A stretch of DNA of 35,180 bases, taken from NCBI RefSeq assembly GCF_003584125.1, contig NZ_QXFL01000014.1, positions 1 to 35,180 of the forward strand. Direction: 5' to 3'. Below, piece after piece: positions 8,319 through 19,866 of this stretch. The stretch comes from Aurantiacibacter zhengii. GTDB lineage: Bacteria; Pseudomonadota; Alphaproteobacteria; Sphingomonadales; Sphingomonadaceae. The notes beneath the pieces are model-generated. The model did no database searches. It was not told the DNA's origin and saw only the letters and a program-made list of their open reading frames with translations. Every line of letters starts with the position of its first letter. Positions within the stretch are counted from its first letter, which is position 1. A program made the position numbers and the translations under genes.

Positions 8319-10561
8319 CTGACAAACCGACCAAAGCCGACTGGCAAGCAAAGGCCGACAAGGAAGTCGCGGGCCGCGATCTGACGTGGCGCACGCCGGA
8401 GGGGATCGACGTGCAGCCGCTGTACACGGCGGAAGATGCCGAAGGGTTGGACCCCGGCCTGCCCGGCTTTGCGCCCTACACGCGCGGGCCCTATGCCAGC
8501 ATGTACACGGGCCGACCGTGGACGATCCGGCAGTATGCGGGCTTTTCGACGGCTGAGGAATCGAACGCCTTCTACCGCCGTAACCTGGCGATGGGTCAGA
8601 AGGGGCTTTCGGTCGCTTTCGACCTGGCCACCCATCGCGGTTACGATTCGGACCATCCGCGCGTCCGCGGCGACGTGGGCAAGGCGGGCGTCGCCATCGA
8701 TACCGTGCGCGACATGGAGATCCTGTTCGACCAGATTCCCTTGGACGAAATGAGCGTCTCGATGACGATGAACGGCGCGGTGATCCCGGTGATGGCGTTC
8801 TACATCGTGGCCGCAGAGCGGCAGGGCGTAAGCCAGGAAAAGCTCAGCGGCACCATCCAGAACGACATCCTGAAGGAGTTCATGGTCCGCAACACCTACA
8901 TCTATCCGCCAGAGCCCTCGATGCGGATCGTGTCGGACATCATCGCCTATACCTCGCAGCACATGCCGCGCTTCAACTCGATCTCGATCAGCGGCTATCA
9001 CATGCACGAGGCAGGTGCGACGGCGGTGCAGGAACTGGCCTTCACCATTGCCGACGGCAAGGAATACGCCAAGCGCGCGATGGAGACAGGGCTCGACATC
9101 GACGCCTTCGCGCCGCGCCTGTCGTTCTTCTGGGGCATCGGCATGAACTTCTTCATGGAGATCGCCAAGATGCGCGCCGCGCGCCTGCTGTGGCACGATG
9201 TCATGACCGAGCTGGGTGCGAAGAACGCAAAGTCCAAGATGCTGCGCACCCACTGCCAGACCTCGGGCGTGTCGTTGCAAGAGCAGGACCCCTACAACAA
9301 CGTGATCCGCACCACGCTGGAAGCGCTGTCCGCCGTGCTGGGCGGCACGCAGTCGCTTCACACCAATGCGCTGGACGAAGCGATCGCGCTGCCGACTGAC
9401 TTCTCTGCCCGTATCGCGCGCAACACGCAGCTGGTGATCCAGGAAGAGACAGGCATCACCAACGTCGCCGATCCGCTGGGTGGCAGCTACTATATTGAGG
9501 CGCTGACCAAGGAGATCGCCGACAAGGCCCGCGAACTGCTGGCCGAAGTGGACGCTGCAGGTGGCATGACCGCCTACGTCGCCAGCGGCGCGCCCAAGGC
9601 GGCCATCGAATCCGCCGCTGCCGAGAAGCAGGCCAAGGTCGACAAGGGCGAGACAGTGATCGTCGGCGTCAACAAGTACCGCAAGGCCGAGGAAGACCCG
9701 ATCGATACGCTGGATATCGACAACCACAAGGTCCGCGCCTCGCAGGTCGCCCGCATCGAGAAGGTCCGCCGCAATCGAGACGAGGAGCAGGTGAAGGTCG
9801 CGCTGGCCAACCTGACGCGCGGCGCACAGGTGAACCGGGCAGAAAACGAGGCGCTGCTGAAGGATGGCCGCGACGACAAGGGCGTGCCACTGCCGCCCTC
9901 ACAGCTCGAGAAGCTGGCCGCCGACAGCGAGACGAACCTGCTGGCTCTCGCCGTGGAAGCTGCGCGTGCCGACGCGACGCTGGGCGAAATCTCCGCCGCG
10001 ATGGAAAAAGCCTTCGGTCGCTACGATACGATCCCGACACCGGTGAAGGGCGTCTATTCCAGCGCCTACGAAGGCGATGCGCGCTATGCACAAGTGGTGG
10101 AAGGGGTGGAGGCCGTGGCCCGCCGCCTCGACCATAAGCCGCGTATCCTCGTCGCCAAGATGGGCCAGGACGGGCACGACCGCGGGGCTAACGTAATCGC
10201 ATCCGCCTTTGCCGACATGGGGTTCGAGGTGATCAGCGGTCCGCTGTTCCAGACGCCCGAGGAAACGGCGAAGATGGCCTTGGAACATGACGTCGACGCC
10301 GTGGGCGCATCATCGCTCGCGGCAGGTCACAAGACGCTGATCCCCGAACTCGTGCAACAACTCAAGGACGCAGGCCGCGCCGATATCAAGGTGGTCGCTG
10401 GCGGCGTAATCCCGCCGCAGGACTATGACTTCCTGAAGAAGGCAGGTGTCCAAGGTATCTACGGTCCCGGCACCAACGTTGTGGAAGCGGCCGCCGACGT
10501 GCTGCGCCTGCTCGGCCACAACATGCCGCCTGCGGGCGAAGAGATGGAGGCGGCGGAGTAA
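8315..10561 (+). CDS. scpA: Methylmalonyl-CoA mutase, single-polypeptide (catalytic plus B12 domain)
   Basis: Adenosylcobalamin enzyme converting (R)-methylmalonyl-CoA to succinyl-CoA. The protein has 748 residues. The N-terminal TIM barrel includes [36 protein letters not shown] and [19 protein letters not shown]. The C-terminal cobalamin-binding domain (about 605-735) has the base-off motif D619-x-H621-x-x-G624, with H621 as the cobalt ligand. Catalytic and B12 parts are fused, as in homodimeric or large-subunit mutases, and the chain is slightly longer than the usual ~715-730. It overlaps pccB by four bases, and pccA follows two bases after its stop. No epimerase or MeaB-type chaperone gene lies beside it. 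Symbols mcmA and mutB are also used for this family. Confidence 0.95.
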   Translation: MTDKPTKADWQAKADKEVAGRDLTWRTPEGIDVQPLYTAEDAEGLDPGLPGFAPYTRGPYASMYTGRPWTIRQYAGFSTAEESNAFYRRNLAMGQKGLSVAFDLATHRGYDSDHPRVRGDVGKAGVAIDTVRDMEILFDQIPLDEMSVSMTMNGAVIPVMAFYIVAAERQGVSQEKLSGTIQNDILKEFMVRNTYIYPPEPSMRIVSDIIAYTSQHMPRFNSISISGYHMHEAGATAVQELAFTIADGKEYAKRAMETGLDIDAFAPRLSFFWGIGMNFFMEIAKMRAARLLWHDVMTELGAKNAKSKMLRTHCQTSGVSLQEQDPYNNVIRTTLEALSAVLGGTQSLHTNALDEAIALPTDFSARIARNTQLVIQEETGITNVADPLGGSYYIEALTKEIADKARELLAEVDAAGGMTAYVASGAPKAAIESAAAEKQAKVDKGETVIVGVNKYRKAEEDPIDTLDIDNHKVRASQVARIEKVRRNRDEEQVKVALANLTRGAQVNRAENEALLKDGRDDKGVPLPPSQLEKLAADSETNLLALAVEAARADATLGEISAAMEKAFGRYDTIPTPVKGVYSSAYEGDARYAQVVEGVEAVARRLDHKPRILVAKMGQDGHDRGANVIASAFADMGFEVISGPLFQTPEETAKMALEHDVDAVGASSLAAGHKTLIPELVQQLKDAGRADIKVVAGGVIPPQDYDFLKKAGVQGIYGPGTNVVEAAADVLRLLGHNMPPAGEEMEAAE

Positions 10562-10563
10562 TC

Positions 10564-12573
10564 ATGTTCAAGAAAATCCTCATCGCCAACCGCGGCGAAA
10601 TCGCGTGCCGGGTCATCAAGACGGCGAAGGCCATGGGTATCGAGACCGTCGCGGTCTATTCCGATGCCGATGCGCGCGCGCCCTTTGTGCAGATGGCGGA
10701 CGAGGCCGTGCATATCGGCCCGCCGCCCGCCAATGAGAGCTACCTGCTTGCCGACAAGATCATTGCCGCCTGCAAGCAGACCGGCGCCGAGGCGGTGCAT
10801 CCGGGCTATGGCTTCCTGTCGGAGCGCGCCAGTTTCGTGGAGGCGCTGGAAGCGGAAAACATCGCCTTCATCGGCCCGCCCGCCAGCGCGATTGCCGCCA
10901 TGGGTGACAAGATCGAGAGCAAGAAACTGGCGAAGGAAGCGGGCGTCAACACCGTGCCCGGCTCCGAGGATGCCATCGACACCACCGAAGAGGCGCTGAA
11001 GGTCTCCAACGAGATCGGCTACCCGGTGATGATGAAGGCCAGCGCGGGCGGCGGCGGCAAGGGTATGCGCCTCGCGTGGAACGACAAGGACGTTGAGGAA
11101 GGCTTCGAGGCGACCAAGCGTGAGGGCCTCAACTCCTTCGGCGATGACCGCGTGTTCATCGAGAAGTTCATCGAGGACCCGCGCCATATCGAGATCCAGG
11201 TGCTGGGCGATAAGCACGGCACGGTGCTTTACCTGAACGAGCGTGAATGCAGCATCCAGCGCCGCCACCAGAAGGTGGTGGAGGAAGCGCCATCTCCCTT
11301 CGTGACGCCAGAGATGCGCCGCAAGATGGGCGAACAGGCCGTCGCGCTCAGCAAGGCCGTTGGCTATCATTCGGCAGGCACGGTGGAACTGATCGTCAGC
11401 GGGGCGGACCCGACCGGCGAGAGCTTCTACTTCCTCGAAATGAACACCCGCCTGCAGGTGGAGCACCCAGTCACCGAAGCCATCACCGGGATCGACCTTG
11501 TCGAATACATGATCCGCGTCGCAGCCGGCGAGAAGCTGCCGATGAGCCAGGACGATATTGGAATCGACGGATGGGCGATCGAGAACCGCATCTACGCCGA
11601 AGACCCCTATCGCGGCTTCCTGCCCAGCACCGGGCGACTGGTGCGCTATTCAACCCCGGTCGAACCCTGGGCGGGCGACCTGCGCGGCGTGGACGGTGTG
11701 CGCTTCGATTCCGGCGTGCAGGAAGGCGGCGAGGTGTCGATCTTCTACGATCCGATGATCGCCAAGCTGGTGACATGGGGGAAGACGCGCGACGAGGCGG
11801 CAGACCTGCAGATCGCGGCGCTGGACGCTGTCGAACTGGAAGGCCTTGGCCACAATGTCGACTTCCTCTCCGCGCTGATGCAGCACCCGCGCTTCCGTTC
11901 GGGCGAACTCACCACGGGCTTCATTGCCGAGGAATACCCCGAAGGCTTCGAAGGCGCGGCCACGAACGAGGAACGCCGTCGCGTGATCGCGGCCATCGGG
12001 GCGGGCGTCGAGTTCACCCACCATGCGCGCCAGCGGCAGATCAGCGGGCAACTGGACGGCCCCCTGCCTGTCACACCCGCGTGGATCGTGCGCGTCGATG
12101 GCGTGGACCATACGGTCACACTGGGTGATGGCCATGCCATGGTCGACGGCCACAAGGTAGAAGGGCACTGCGACTGGCAACCGGGGCAGCGCACCGCTAC
12201 CGCCACGCAGCCCGATGGTCCGACGCTGGGCCTTAGCGTCACGCGCCAGCGACCGAACTGGGCAATCAACACCCATGGCCGCACCTACACCGTGCGCGCG
12301 CTGCCAGCGCGGCTGGCCGAACACGCCGGGCACATGATCGAGAAGCAGCCGCCGGACACGTCGAAGATGCTCCTGTGCCCGATGCCCGGCCTCTTAGTGA
12401 AGCTGCACGTGGGCGAGGGGGAACAGGTGGAAACCGGCCAGCCGCTCGCCACCGTGGAAGCCATGAAGATGGAAAACATCCTGCGCGCCGAGAAAAGCGG
12501 CACAGTCGCCAGCATCAACGCCGAAGAAGGCGAAACGCTGGTGGTCGATGCGGTGATCCTCGAACTGGAGTAA
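10564..12573 (+). CDS. pccA: Propionyl-CoA carboxylase alpha (biotin carboxylase plus biotin carrier) subunit
   Basis: ATP-dependent carboxylation of biotin, supplying PccB. The protein has 669 residues. The biotin carboxylase N domain begins [17 protein letters not shown]. The ATP-grasp has the [12 protein letters not shown] glycine loop (about 157-168) and [14 protein letters not shown]. The BC C-terminal domain carries the NRIYAEDP motif, followed by the PCC-type BT linker region (about 500-590). The biotinyl domain carries the acceptor lysine K635 in VEAMKMEN, 35 residues from the end as usual. The start is two bases after the mutase stop, with GGAG inside the end of the mutase gene. Full length, no damage. 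Confidence 0.96.
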   Translation: MFKKILIANRGEIACRVIKTAKAMGIETVAVYSDADARAPFVQMADEAVHIGPPPANESYLLADKIIAACKQTGAEAVHPGYGFLSERASFVEALEAENIAFIGPPASAIAAMGDKIESKKLAKEAGVNTVPGSEDAIDTTEEALKVSNEIGYPVMMKASAGGGGKGMRLAWNDKDVEEGFEATKREGLNSFGDDRVFIEKFIEDPRHIEIQVLGDKHGTVLYLNERECSIQRRHQKVVEEAPSPFVTPEMRRKMGEQAVALSKAVGYHSAGTVELIVSGADPTGESFYFLEMNTRLQVEHPVTEAITGIDLVEYMIRVAAGEKLPMSQDDIGIDGWAIENRIYAEDPYRGFLPSTGRLVRYSTPVEPWAGDLRGVDGVRFDSGVQEGGEVSIFYDPMIAKLVTWGKTRDEAADLQIAALDAVELEGLGHNVDFLSALMQHPRFRSGELTTGFIAEEYPEGFEGAATNEERRRVIAAIGAGVEFTHHARQRQISGQLDGPLPVTPAWIVRVDGVDHTVTLGDGHAMVDGHKVEGHCDWQPGQRTATATQPDGPTLGLSVTRQRPNWAINTHGRTYTVRALPARLAEHAGHMIEKQPPDTSKMLLCPMPGLLVKLHVGEGEQVETGQPLATVEAMKMENILRAEKSGTVASINAEEGETLVVDAVILELE

Positions 12574-12590
12574 GGAGGGAAATACCTGCC

Positions 12591-13337
12591 ATGAAAATTC
12601 TCGTGCCCGTGAAGCGGGTGATTGATTACAACGTGAAGCCGCGCGTGAAGAGCGACGGTTCCGGCGTAGATCTTGCGAACGTCAAGATGAGCATGAATCC
12701 GTTCGACGAGATCGCGGTGGAAGAAGCCCTGCGATTGAAGGAAGCGGGCAAGGCCGAGGAAGTGATCGCTGTCTCCATCGGCCCGGCCAAGGCACAGGAA
12801 ACGCTGCGCACCGCGCTTGCCATGGGTGCGGACCGCGCGATCCTGGTCGAGACCGATGAGGCTGTCGAGCCGCTCGCGGTTGCCAAGATCCTGAAGGCCA
12901 TCGCCGCCGATGAAGAGCCGGGCATCGTGATGCTGGGCAAGCAGGCGATCGACGACGACAGCAACCAGACCGGCCAGATGCTCGCCGCGCTGATGGAACG
13001 CCCGCAGGGCACTTTCGCCAGCAAGGTGGAGATTGACGGCGACGGTGTGTCCGTCACCCGCGAAGTGGACGGCGGTCTCGAGACGGTGAAGCTGACGCTG
13101 CCCGCCATCGTCACCACCGACCTTCGCCTGAACGAGCCGCGCTATGCCTCGCTGCCCAACATCATGAAGGCGAAGAAGAAGCCGCTCGATACCAAGACGC
13201 CCGCCGACTACGGCGTCGACGTGGCCCCGCGCCTCACCACCACCAACGTCTCCGAACCGCCGGTCCGCCAGGCTGGCGAGATCGTCGAAGACGTGGACGC
13301 GCTGGTCGCGAAGCTCAAAGCCCTGGGAGCCATCTGA
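12591..13337 (+). CDS. etfB: Electron transfer flavoprotein beta subunit
   Basis: 248 residues. With EtfA it carries electrons from acyl-CoA dehydrogenases to ETF:ubiquinone oxidoreductase. The N-terminus [19 protein letters not shown] and the [14 protein letters not shown] segment are hallmark EtfB features, as is the [15 protein letters not shown] segment near residue 125, which contributes to AMP/FAD binding. The frame is open upstream into pccA, but ATG 12591 is the family start and follows GGAGG at 12574-12578 (spacing of about 12 bases, a little long). It lies 17 bp after pccA and overlaps etfA by one base (TGATG). Confidence 0.95.
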   Translation: MKILVPVKRVIDYNVKPRVKSDGSGVDLANVKMSMNPFDEIAVEEALRLKEAGKAEEVIAVSIGPAKAQETLRTALAMGADRAILVETDEAVEPLAVAKILKAIAADEEPGIVMLGKQAIDDDSNQTGQMLAALMERPQGTFASKVEIDGDGVSVTREVDGGLETVKLTLPAIVTTDLRLNEPRYASLPNIMKAKKKPLDTKTPADYGVDVAPRLTTTNVSEPPVRQAGEIVEDVDALVAKLKALGAI

Positions 13338-14266
13338 TGACGACGCTCGTATTTGCTGAACCCCACGGCGACGCTGTTGCCGATGCCACCCTCGCCACCG
13401 TTACCGCCGCTGCCGCGCTTGGCGGCCCGGTGCACGTGCTGACCACCGCCGCTGGCGATGCGCACGCTGCCATAGCCGGGGTCGAGAAAGTGCTGGTGGC
13501 GGACGACGCCGCCTATGCCAACGGCCTTGCCGAGAACCTCGCCCCGCTGATCGCCGGGCTGATGGCCAAAGATGACACAGGCTACGATGCGGTGCTGGCC
13601 CCTGCCACCACCACGGGCAAGAACGTGCTGCCGCGCGTTGCCGCGCTGCTCGACGTGATGCAGGTGAGCGACATCATCAGCGTGGAAGGCCCCAAAACCT
13701 TCACTCGCCCGATCTATGCCGGCAACGCCATCGCCACGGTCGAATCGAGCGATCCCAAGCTGGTGATCACCGTGCGCACCACGGCCTTCGACAAGGCCGA
13801 GGCCACCGGCGGCAGCGCCGGCACCGAAACTGTGAGCGGCCCCGGCGATGCCGGTCTCTCGCAGTTCGTGAAGCTGGACGCGGTCGAGAGCGAACGTCCC
13901 GAACTCACCAGCGCAGGCATCGTCGTATCGGGCGGCCGCGCGCTGAAGGACGGCGAGACGTTCGAGCAGTATATCACTCCGCTGGCGGACAAGCTGGGCG
14001 CCGCCATCGGCGCCAGCCGCGCTGCGGTGGACGCAGGCTACGTGCCCAACGATTACCAGGTCGGCCAGACCGGCAAGATCGTGGCGCCTGAAGTCTACAT
14101 CGCCATCGGCATCTCGGGCGCGATCCAGCACCTTGCCGGGATGAAGGACTCCAAGGTCATCGTCGCCATCAACAAGGACCCCGACGCCCCCATCTTCCAG
14201 GTGGCGGACATCGGCCTTGTGGCAGACCTGTTCAACGCCGTGCCCGAGCTGGTGGAGAAACTTTGA
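13337..14266 (+). CDS. etfA: Electron transfer flavoprotein alpha subunit
   Basis: 309 residues, the usual EtfA length. The N-terminal alpha/beta domain precedes the conserved FAD-binding domain. The latter contains [16 protein letters not shown] (about 195-210), [23 protein letters not shown] (read in two pieces), the [29 protein letters not shown] region and the C-terminal [10 protein letters not shown]. It forms a heterodimer with EtfB and binds the redox FAD. The start codon overlaps the etfB stop, and the thiolase gene starts one base after its TGA, so all three are likely co-translated. Confidence 0.96.
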   Translation: MTTLVFAEPHGDAVADATLATVTAAAALGGPVHVLTTAAGDAHAAIAGVEKVLVADDAAYANGLAENLAPLIAGLMAKDDTGYDAVLAPATTTGKNVLPRVAALLDVMQVSDIISVEGPKTFTRPIYAGNAIATVESSDPKLVITVRTTAFDKAEATGGSAGTETVSGPGDAGLSQFVKLDAVESERPELTSAGIVVSGGRALKDGETFEQYITPLADKLGAAIGASRAAVDAGYVPNDYQVGQTGKIVAPEVYIAIGISGAIQHLAGMKDSKVIVAINKDPDAPIFQVADIGLVADLFNAVPELVEKL

Positions 14267-14267
14267 G

Positions 14268-15455
14268 ATGAGCAAGACTGATATCTACATCGTTGGTGCG
14301 GCACGCACAGCCATCGGTGGCTTCGGTGGCTCGCTTGCCAGCTTGCGTCCGGCGGAGCTGGGCGAGATCGCGATCCGCGAAGCCATCGCGCGCTCGGGCC
14401 TCGCGGCTGACCAGGTGCAGCATGTCGTCCTTGGCAACGTGATTCCCAGCCAGCCGTCCGACGCCTATGTTGCGCGTGTCGCCGCGGTGAAGGCGGGCGT
14501 GCCGGTGGAGGCACCGGCGATGACGGTGAACCGGCTGTGCGGCTCGGGCCTGCAGGCGATCGTCTCGGCAGCGCAGACGTTGGCACTGGGCGAAGCCGAG
14601 GTGGCCGTTGGCGCGGGCGCTGAAAGCATGTCCAACGCGCCGCATCACATGCTGAAGGCTCGCCATGGCCAGAAGCTGGGCGATATCGCCATGCTCGACG
14701 CCATGCTAGGCGCGCTGACCGACCCGTTCGACGAAGTGCACATGGGCATCACCGCCGAGAACGTAGCCGAACGCTGCGCGATTAGCCGCGAGGATCAGGA
14801 TGCACTGGCAGTGGAGAGCCATGCCCGCGCCGCGAAGGCCATCAAGGCTGACTACTTCAAGGACCAGATCGTGCCAGTCGAGATAAGGACCCGCAAGGGG
14901 ATCACCGTGTTCGACACCGACGAGCACGTGAAGCCGAGCACCAGCATGGAAACGCTCGGCGTTCTGCGTGCCGCCTTCAAGAAGGACGGCTCGGTTACCG
15001 CAGGCAATGCTTCAGGCATCAACGATGGTGCTGCCGCCGTCGTGCTTGCAACTGGCAAGGTGGTTAAAGAGACCGGCGCGAAGCCGCTGGCGAAGATCCT
15101 TGGCTGGGGCCACGCGGGCGTCGAGCCCGATGTGATGGGTCTTGGACCGGTAAAGGCCGTGCCAATTGCGCTTGATCGGGCCGGGCTGACGCTTGAGCAA
15201 ATCGATGTGATCGAGAGCAACGAGGCCTTCGCGGCCCAGGCTTGCGGGGTCGCGAAGGAACTGGGCTTCGATCCGACCAAGACCAATCCCAACGGGTCGG
15301 GCATATCGCTTGGTCATCCGATTGGCGCCACAGGTACGATTCTAGCCGTCAAATGTGCTTATGAACTCCAGCGGTCGGGCAAGCGCTATGGCCTCATTAC
15401 CATGTGTATTGGCGGCGGGCAGGGCATAGCCATGGTCATTGATAACTGCGCCTGA
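14268..15455 (+). CDS. Acetyl-CoA acyltransferase (beta-ketothiolase)
   Basis: 395-residue thiolase. The nucleophile is C91 in [11 protein letters not shown]350 lies in [10 protein letters not shown], and the acid/base C380 in TMCIGGGQG. Conserved NEAFAAQ is also present. The family covers biosynthetic (PhaA/AtoB), BktB-type and catabolic thiolases. Lying inside a propionyl-CoA operon, it may cleave 3-ketovaleryl-CoA or other odd-chain 3-ketoacyl-CoA to propionyl-CoA plus acetyl-CoA; that substrate is inference. ATG 14268 was chosen over an upstream in-frame start because it follows the etfA stop by one base and gives the standard N-terminus ([16 protein letters not shown]). Confidence 0.92.
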   Translation: MSKTDIYIVGAARTAIGGFGGSLASLRPAELGEIAIREAIARSGLAADQVQHVVLGNVIPSQPSDAYVARVAAVKAGVPVEAPAMTVNRLCGSGLQAIVSAAQTLALGEAEVAVGAGAESMSNAPHHMLKARHGQKLGDIAMLDAMLGALTDPFDEVHMGITAENVAERCAISREDQDALAVESHARAAKAIKADYFKDQIVPVEIRTRKGITVFDTDEHVKPSTSMETLGVLRAAFKKDGSVTAGNASGINDGAAAVVLATGKVVKETGAKPLAKILGWGHAGVEPDVMGLGPVKAVPIALDRAGLTLEQIDVIESNEAFAAQACGVAKELGFDPTKTNPNGSGISLGHPIGATGTILAVKCAYELQRSGKRYGLITMCIGGGQGIAMVIDNCA

Positions 15456-15485
15456 GGCGCTTGCAAACATTAGGAATTCAAGTTC

Positions 15486-16691
15486 ATGAACATCCACGAA
15501 TACCAGGCCAAGGAACTGCTCGCGAAATTCGGTATAGGCGTGCCCACCGGCTATCCGGCCATGAGCGTGGAAGAAGCCGTCGAAGGCGCGAAGAAGCTGC
15601 CGGGGCCGCTCTACGTGGTGAAAGCGCAGATCCACGCCGGCGGCCGCGGCAAGGGCAAGTTCTCCGAACTTCCGGCCGATGCCAAGGGCGGCGTCCGGCT
15701 GGCGAAGTCCATCGAACATGTCGAGCAGGACGCGAAGGACATGCTCGGCAACACGCTCGTCACCGTGCAGACGGGTGACGCAGGCAAGCAGGTGAACCGT
15801 CTTTATGTCACCGACGGCGTGGATATCGCCAAGGAATACTACCTGTCGATGGTGATCGACCGCGAGACGAGCCGCGTTGCCATGATCGTTTCCACCGAAG
15901 GCGGCATGGATATCGAGGACGTGGCGCACAACACGCCCGAGAAGATCACCACCATCACCATCGATCCCGCCACCGGCTTCATGCCGCACCATGGCCGTGC
16001 CGTGGCCTTCGCACTCAAGCTGGAGGGCGGTCTCGCCAAGGAAGCGCAGAAGCTTTCCAAGAAGCTCTACGAGGCTTTCACGAAGCTCGACTGCGCCATG
16101 CTGGAGATCAACCCGCTGGTGGAAACCGAAGGCGGCGAGCTGCTGGTGCTCGACACCAAGATGAGCTTCGATTCGAACGCGCTCTATCGCCACTCCGACG
16201 TGGAGGAAATGCGCGACGAGACCGAGGAAGACCCGATGGAGGTCGAGGCGGGCAAGCACGATCTCGCCTACATCAAGCTGGACGGCAATATCGGCTGCAT
16301 GGTGAATGGCGCGGGCCTGGCCATGGCGACGATGGATATCATCAAGCTGAACGGCGCTTTCCCGGCCAACTTCCTGGATGTCGGCGGCGGTGCCACCACC
16401 GAGAAGGTGACCGCCGCTTTCAAGATCATCCTGTCGGACCCGGCTGTCGAGGGCATCCTCGTCAACATTTTCGGCGGCATCATGAAGTGCGACATTATCG
16501 CCGATGGCATCGTGGCCGCGGCGAAGGAAGTGAACCTGTCCGTTCCGCTGGTCGTGCGACTGGAAGGCACGAACGTGCAGCAGGGCAAGGACATCCTCGC
16601 CAATTCCGGACTGCCGATCATCCCGGCGGACGACCTTGGCGATGCGGCGAAGAAGATCGTTGCCGAAGTGAAGCAAGGGGTGTTCGCATGA
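15486..16691 (+). CDS. sucC: Succinyl-CoA synthetase beta subunit
   Basis: ADP- or GDP-forming succinate-CoA ligase beta chain, 401 residues. The ATP-grasp N-terminus is [20 protein letters not shown]. The nucleotide-binding segment [16 protein letters not shown] follows at about 39-54. The C-terminal CoA-ligase domain contains [24 protein letters not shown] and [14 protein letters not shown]. It starts 30 bp after the thiolase stop, with AGGA about 12 bases upstream and no obvious terminator or promoter between. Its stop overlaps the start of sucD (ATGA). This location, in a pcc operon rather than beside mdh or sucAB, is notable, though adjacency to sucD is standard. Confidence 0.96.
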   Translation: MNIHEYQAKELLAKFGIGVPTGYPAMSVEEAVEGAKKLPGPLYVVKAQIHAGGRGKGKFSELPADAKGGVRLAKSIEHVEQDAKDMLGNTLVTVQTGDAGKQVNRLYVTDGVDIAKEYYLSMVIDRETSRVAMIVSTEGGMDIEDVAHNTPEKITTITIDPATGFMPHHGRAVAFALKLEGGLAKEAQKLSKKLYEAFTKLDCAMLEINPLVETEGGELLVLDTKMSFDSNALYRHSDVEEMRDETEEDPMEVEAGKHDLAYIKLDGNIGCMVNGAGLAMATMDIIKLNGAFPANFLDVGGGATTEKVTAAFKIILSDPAVEGILVNIFGGIMKCDIIADGIVAAAKEVNLSVPLVVRLEGTNVQQGKDILANSGLPIIPADDLGDAAKKIVAEVKQGVFA

Positions 16692-17578
16692 GCATTCTCG
16701 TCGATAAGAACACCAAGGTCATCACGCAAGGCATGACCGGCAACACCGGCACCTTCCACACGCAGCAGGCGCTGGATTACGGCACCAAGATGGTTGCAGG
16801 CGTCACCCCCGGTAAGGGCGGTTCCGAGCACCTCGGCCTGCCGCAATTCGATACCGTGCGCCAGGCGAAGGAAGCCACCGGCGCGACGGCTTCGTGCATC
16901 TACGTGCCGCCGCCCTTCGCGGCTGACGCGATCCTCGAAGCGATCGAGGCCGAGATCGAGCTGATCATCACCATCACAGAGGGCGTTCCCGTGATGGACA
17001 TGGTGACCGTGAAGCGCGCGCTGACCGGCAGCAAGTCGCACCTGATCGGCCCGAACTGCCCCGGCGTACTGACCCCGGAAGAGTGCAAGATCGGCATCAT
17101 GCCCGGCTCCATCTTCAAGAAGGGCAGCGTCGGCGTCGTCTCGCGCTCGGGCACGCTCACCTATGAAGCCGTGCACCAGACCACCGCAGTCGGCCTTGGC
17201 CAGACCACGGCTGTCGGCATCGGCGGCGATCCCGTCAACGGCACCAACTTCATCGACGTGCTGGACATGTTCCTCGACGACGATGAAACCAAGTCGATGA
17301 TCATGATCGGCGAAATCGGCGGTAGCGCCGAGGAAGAAGCGGCCGAATTCATCAAGCAGGAAGCTGCCAAGGGCCGCCGCAAGCCGATGGTCGGCTTCAT
17401 CGCCGGTCGCACGGCTCCTCCGGGTCGTCGCATGGGCCACGCTGGCGCTATCGTGTCCGGCGGCAAGGGCGGTGCGGACGACAAGATCGCGGCGATGGAA
17501 GACGCGGGGATCCGCGTTGCCTCCTCCCCCAGCGAGCTGGGCACCACGCTCGACGCATTGCTGAAGGAACTGGCGTAG
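16688..17578 (+). CDS. sucD: Succinyl-CoA synthetase alpha subunit
   Basis: 296 residues, normal length. The N-terminal CoA-binding domain contains [20 protein letters not shown] and [20 protein letters not shown] and [11 protein letters not shown] form the ligase domain. The phosphohistidine is H251 in [14 protein letters not shown]. It converts succinyl-CoA, ADP (or GDP) and phosphate to succinate, ATP (or GTP) and CoA, closing the propionyl-CoA route into the TCA cycle. Start ATG 16688 overlaps the sucC stop. Confidence 0.97.
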   Translation: MSILVDKNTKVITQGMTGNTGTFHTQQALDYGTKMVAGVTPGKGGSEHLGLPQFDTVRQAKEATGATASCIYVPPPFAADAILEAIEAEIELIITITEGVPVMDMVTVKRALTGSKSHLIGPNCPGVLTPEECKIGIMPGSIFKKGSVGVVSRSGTLTYEAVHQTTAVGLGQTTAVGIGGDPVNGTNFIDVLDMFLDDDETKSMIMIGEIGGSAEEEAAEFIKQEAAKGRRKPMVGFIAGRTAPPGRRMGHAGAIVSGGKGGADDKIAAMEDAGIRVASSPSELGTTLDALLKELA

Positions 17579-17634
17579 TCAGTGGGCAAATCTGCGATCA
17601 GGCATTGCGAAGCGCAAAGCGCGAAAGGAACAAG

Positions 17635-18864
17635 ATGGCAGAACATTATGATGTTGTGATTGTGGGAGCTGGGCACGCCGGCTCCCAAGCTGCGATCAGC
17701 CTGCGCCAGAACGGCTTCGAGGGCTCAATCGCGCTCTTCGGCCGCGAGGAGGTTCTTCCTTATGAGCGACCGCCCTTGTCCAAGGAGTACATGGCGCGAG
17801 AGAAAGAGTTTGAGCGGATCCAGCTCCGTCCAGCCAAGTTCTGGGCGGAGAAATCGATCGCGTTAGAGCTCGGTTGCGAAGTTGTGAGTGTGAACTCCGT
17901 AGCCAAGATTGTCCTGCTCGCCGACGGTGAGGAGGTGTCGTACCAAAAGCTGATCTGGGCTGCAGGAGGGGCCCCGCGTAGACTCAGTTGTCCAGGTGCG
18001 GGGCTCCGCGCCATCCATGCGGTAAGAACGAAGAGCGATGTCGACCAGATCATGGCCGAGATCGACGCCGGAACCAGGAAAATCGGGGTCATCGGTGGCG
18101 GCTATATCGGTCTCGAGGCTGCCGCTGTTCTGCGCAAGCTAGGCCACGATGTCACACTGGTAGAAGCATTACCAAGGGTCCTCGCGCGCGTTGCCGGCGA
18201 AGAAATTTCGGACTTCTATGCCGAGGAGCATCGGAAACACGGTGTCGACGTTCGGCTCGCTACCAGCGTTTCATCGCTTGACGGCAAAGACGGCAGAGTT
18301 TCCAGAATCTGCCTCGAAAACGGCGAAGGTTTCGCGTGTGATCTCGCTATCGTCGGAATCGGGATAGTCCCTGATGTCGATGCACTGATCGGGGCAGGTG
18401 CGCAGTGTGATAACGGAGTGAAGGTCGATGCCTATTGCCGAACCTCTTTGCCCGGTATCTATGCAATTGGCGATTGTGCCCAGCACAAAAACGCGTTTGC
18501 CGACGGAGCAAGCATTCGCCTCGAATCGGTCCAGAATGCGAACGATATGGCAGCAACCGCAGCGAAGCACATTTGCGGCAAGGCTGAACCCTATTCGGCC
18601 CTACCGTGGTTCTGGTCCAAACAGTTCGATCTCAAGCTGCAGACTGCCGGTCTTTCGATCGGACACGATCGAACCGTCGTGCGAGGTGATCCTGCGGAAC
18701 GCAGTTTCTCGGTCATCTATCTCAAAGGCGGGCGCGTTGTTGCGCTCGACTGCGTCAATGCGATGAAGGACTATGTCCAAGGCCGCAAACTCGTGGAAGC
18801 GCGCGCGGTTCTGAGTGCTGAGGATCTCGGCGACACCTCTCGCCAGCTGAAAGAGCTGCTCTAG
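17635..18864 (+). CDS. FAD/NAD(P)H-dependent ferredoxin reductase family protein
   Basis: 409-residue pyridine nucleotide-disulfide oxidoreductase-fold protein of the putidaredoxin/rhodocoxin reductase type. The FAD Rossmann motif is [14 protein letters not shown] at residues 7-20, and the NAD(P)H motif is [19 protein letters not shown] (about 147-165). The second FAD motif is [10 protein letters not shown], and a reductase C-terminal domain with [18 protein letters not shown] follows. Such enzymes feed a [2Fe-2S] ferredoxin serving a P450 or Rieske oxygenase. ATG 17635 follows AAAGGA. It lies 56 bp after sucD and is visibly less GC-rich than the preceding operon, so it may be a later addition. 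No ferredoxin or oxygenase gene is in the window, so its partner is unknown. Confidence 0.88.
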   Translation: MAEHYDVVIVGAGHAGSQAAISLRQNGFEGSIALFGREEVLPYERPPLSKEYMAREKEFERIQLRPAKFWAEKSIALELGCEVVSVNSVAKIVLLADGEEVSYQKLIWAAGGAPRRLSCPGAGLRAIHAVRTKSDVDQIMAEIDAGTRKIGVIGGGYIGLEAAAVLRKLGHDVTLVEALPRVLARVAGEEISDFYAEEHRKHGVDVRLATSVSSLDGKDGRVSRICLENGEGFACDLAIVGIGIVPDVDALIGAGAQCDNGVKVDAYCRTSLPGIYAIGDCAQHKNAFADGASIRLESVQNANDMAATAAKHICGKAEPYSALPWFWSKQFDLKLQTAGLSIGHDRTVVRGDPAERSFSVIYLKGGRVVALDCVNAMKDYVQGRKLVEARAVLSAEDLGDTSRQLKELL

Positions 18865-18998
18865 CTCGCCGATACCTCTCCATTCATTCAGCATAATTGC
18901 AATAACCCTTATCTTCGCTCGTATAGAGCTTTGTGTAGTCCGGTTGCGCCAGCGTTGCCCCGGATGCAAGGCGCTGGGGTAATGCCAACTTGGACTGA
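18865..18998. other. Short intergenic gap, possible weak hairpin
   Basis: CCAGCG at 18949-18954 can pair with CGCTGG at 18972-18977, but no T-run follows, so a terminator is doubtful. This gap separates the metabolic cluster from the IS630 scar. Confidence 0.3.
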
Positions 18999-19866
18999 TC
19001 AGAACCTACGGGCCCTTTGGTGGCGACCGGTGGTCATGATGCGCCACGACTGATCGACGAGCTTGTTCCAGGCCTCGCAGCAATGGCCGACGATGTTGTC
19101 GTGAAAGGTGAAGATGCGGTTGGAGGGCCAGTTGTCGCGCATGAATTGCCAGACGTTCTCGATCGGGTTCAACTCGAGGCACTTGGCCGATAGCGCGACA
19201 ATGCTGATGTTGGCAGGCTTCTTGAGCTTACCGGTCATGTGCCAACCGGGCCGCGCCCACCCAGACTCCAAGCGCGATCTCGGCAGGTGCAGTGTCACTG
19301 TTTCGAGGATGCAAAAGGGTACCCTCCTCGGGACAGATGGCCCCGAAGATATGGGCTGATTTGGTGCGCTGGGCCTTGGGTGCAGATGGCCGCGTGCCGC
19401 GCGGCGGCCAACAGTGCGTGATGGTGTTCTTCTGCCCAACGCGCGCGCGGTCCTGAAACCATATTTTTATTGGCGTGCCCTGCGGGAGGGTGGCCCGGAT
19501 CTCTGCCACTGCCGAGGCAAAGCCCCTGTTGTAAATGCCTCCACGGCGTGTCCGTTCTGCGCATGGGGACGGGGGCGGGCGGTCAGCTTCACATAGCCCA
19601 GTTTTCTTCAGTTCGCGCTTGACGGTCGTCGCATCGAGCGACACCGCGAACTCTTTATAGAGCCAATGCGTCAGGTCGATCATCCGCCAGCGCACGGCAC
19701 CATGGATCGTGGGGATCGGCCCGCGCTCGACCGCCTCGACCAGTGCGCGTCGCTGCGCATCACTGAGGATCGACGGGGCCTTTCCGTCCAGTCGCCGAAG
19801 CGCCGGTCCGTCGAAATCATCCCGCAAACCATTCGCTTGACCCATTATCGCGTTCTCCTGATGCAA
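18999..19866 (-). pseudogene. IS630-family transposase, deleted and frameshifted
   Basis: The probable start is ATG 19845 (MGQANGLRDDF) after AGGAG. The N-terminal helix-turn-helix domain is largely missing: ALRRL runs directly into DGKAP, which in family members is separated by about 60 or more residues. The middle part with VERGPIPTIHGAVRWR and IWFQDRARVGQKN is readable; the usual family motif is DEARVGQ, so a conserved acidic residue is replaced by Arg. The frame breaks near 19270-19300, and the C-terminal part, with LNPIENVWQFMRDNWPSNR and EAWNKLVDQSWRIM, continues in another frame to 18999. It is non-functional. Confidence 0.85.

Noticed and set aside
8216..9727. 503-codon open frame antisense to the mutase
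   Set aside because: Same shadow effect; the sense strand encodes a well-conserved full-length mutase.
12375..12590. N-terminal extension of etfB into pccA
   Set aside because: The open frame overlaps the pccA biotinyl domain; EtfB proteins start at MKILVPVKR, which is at 12591.
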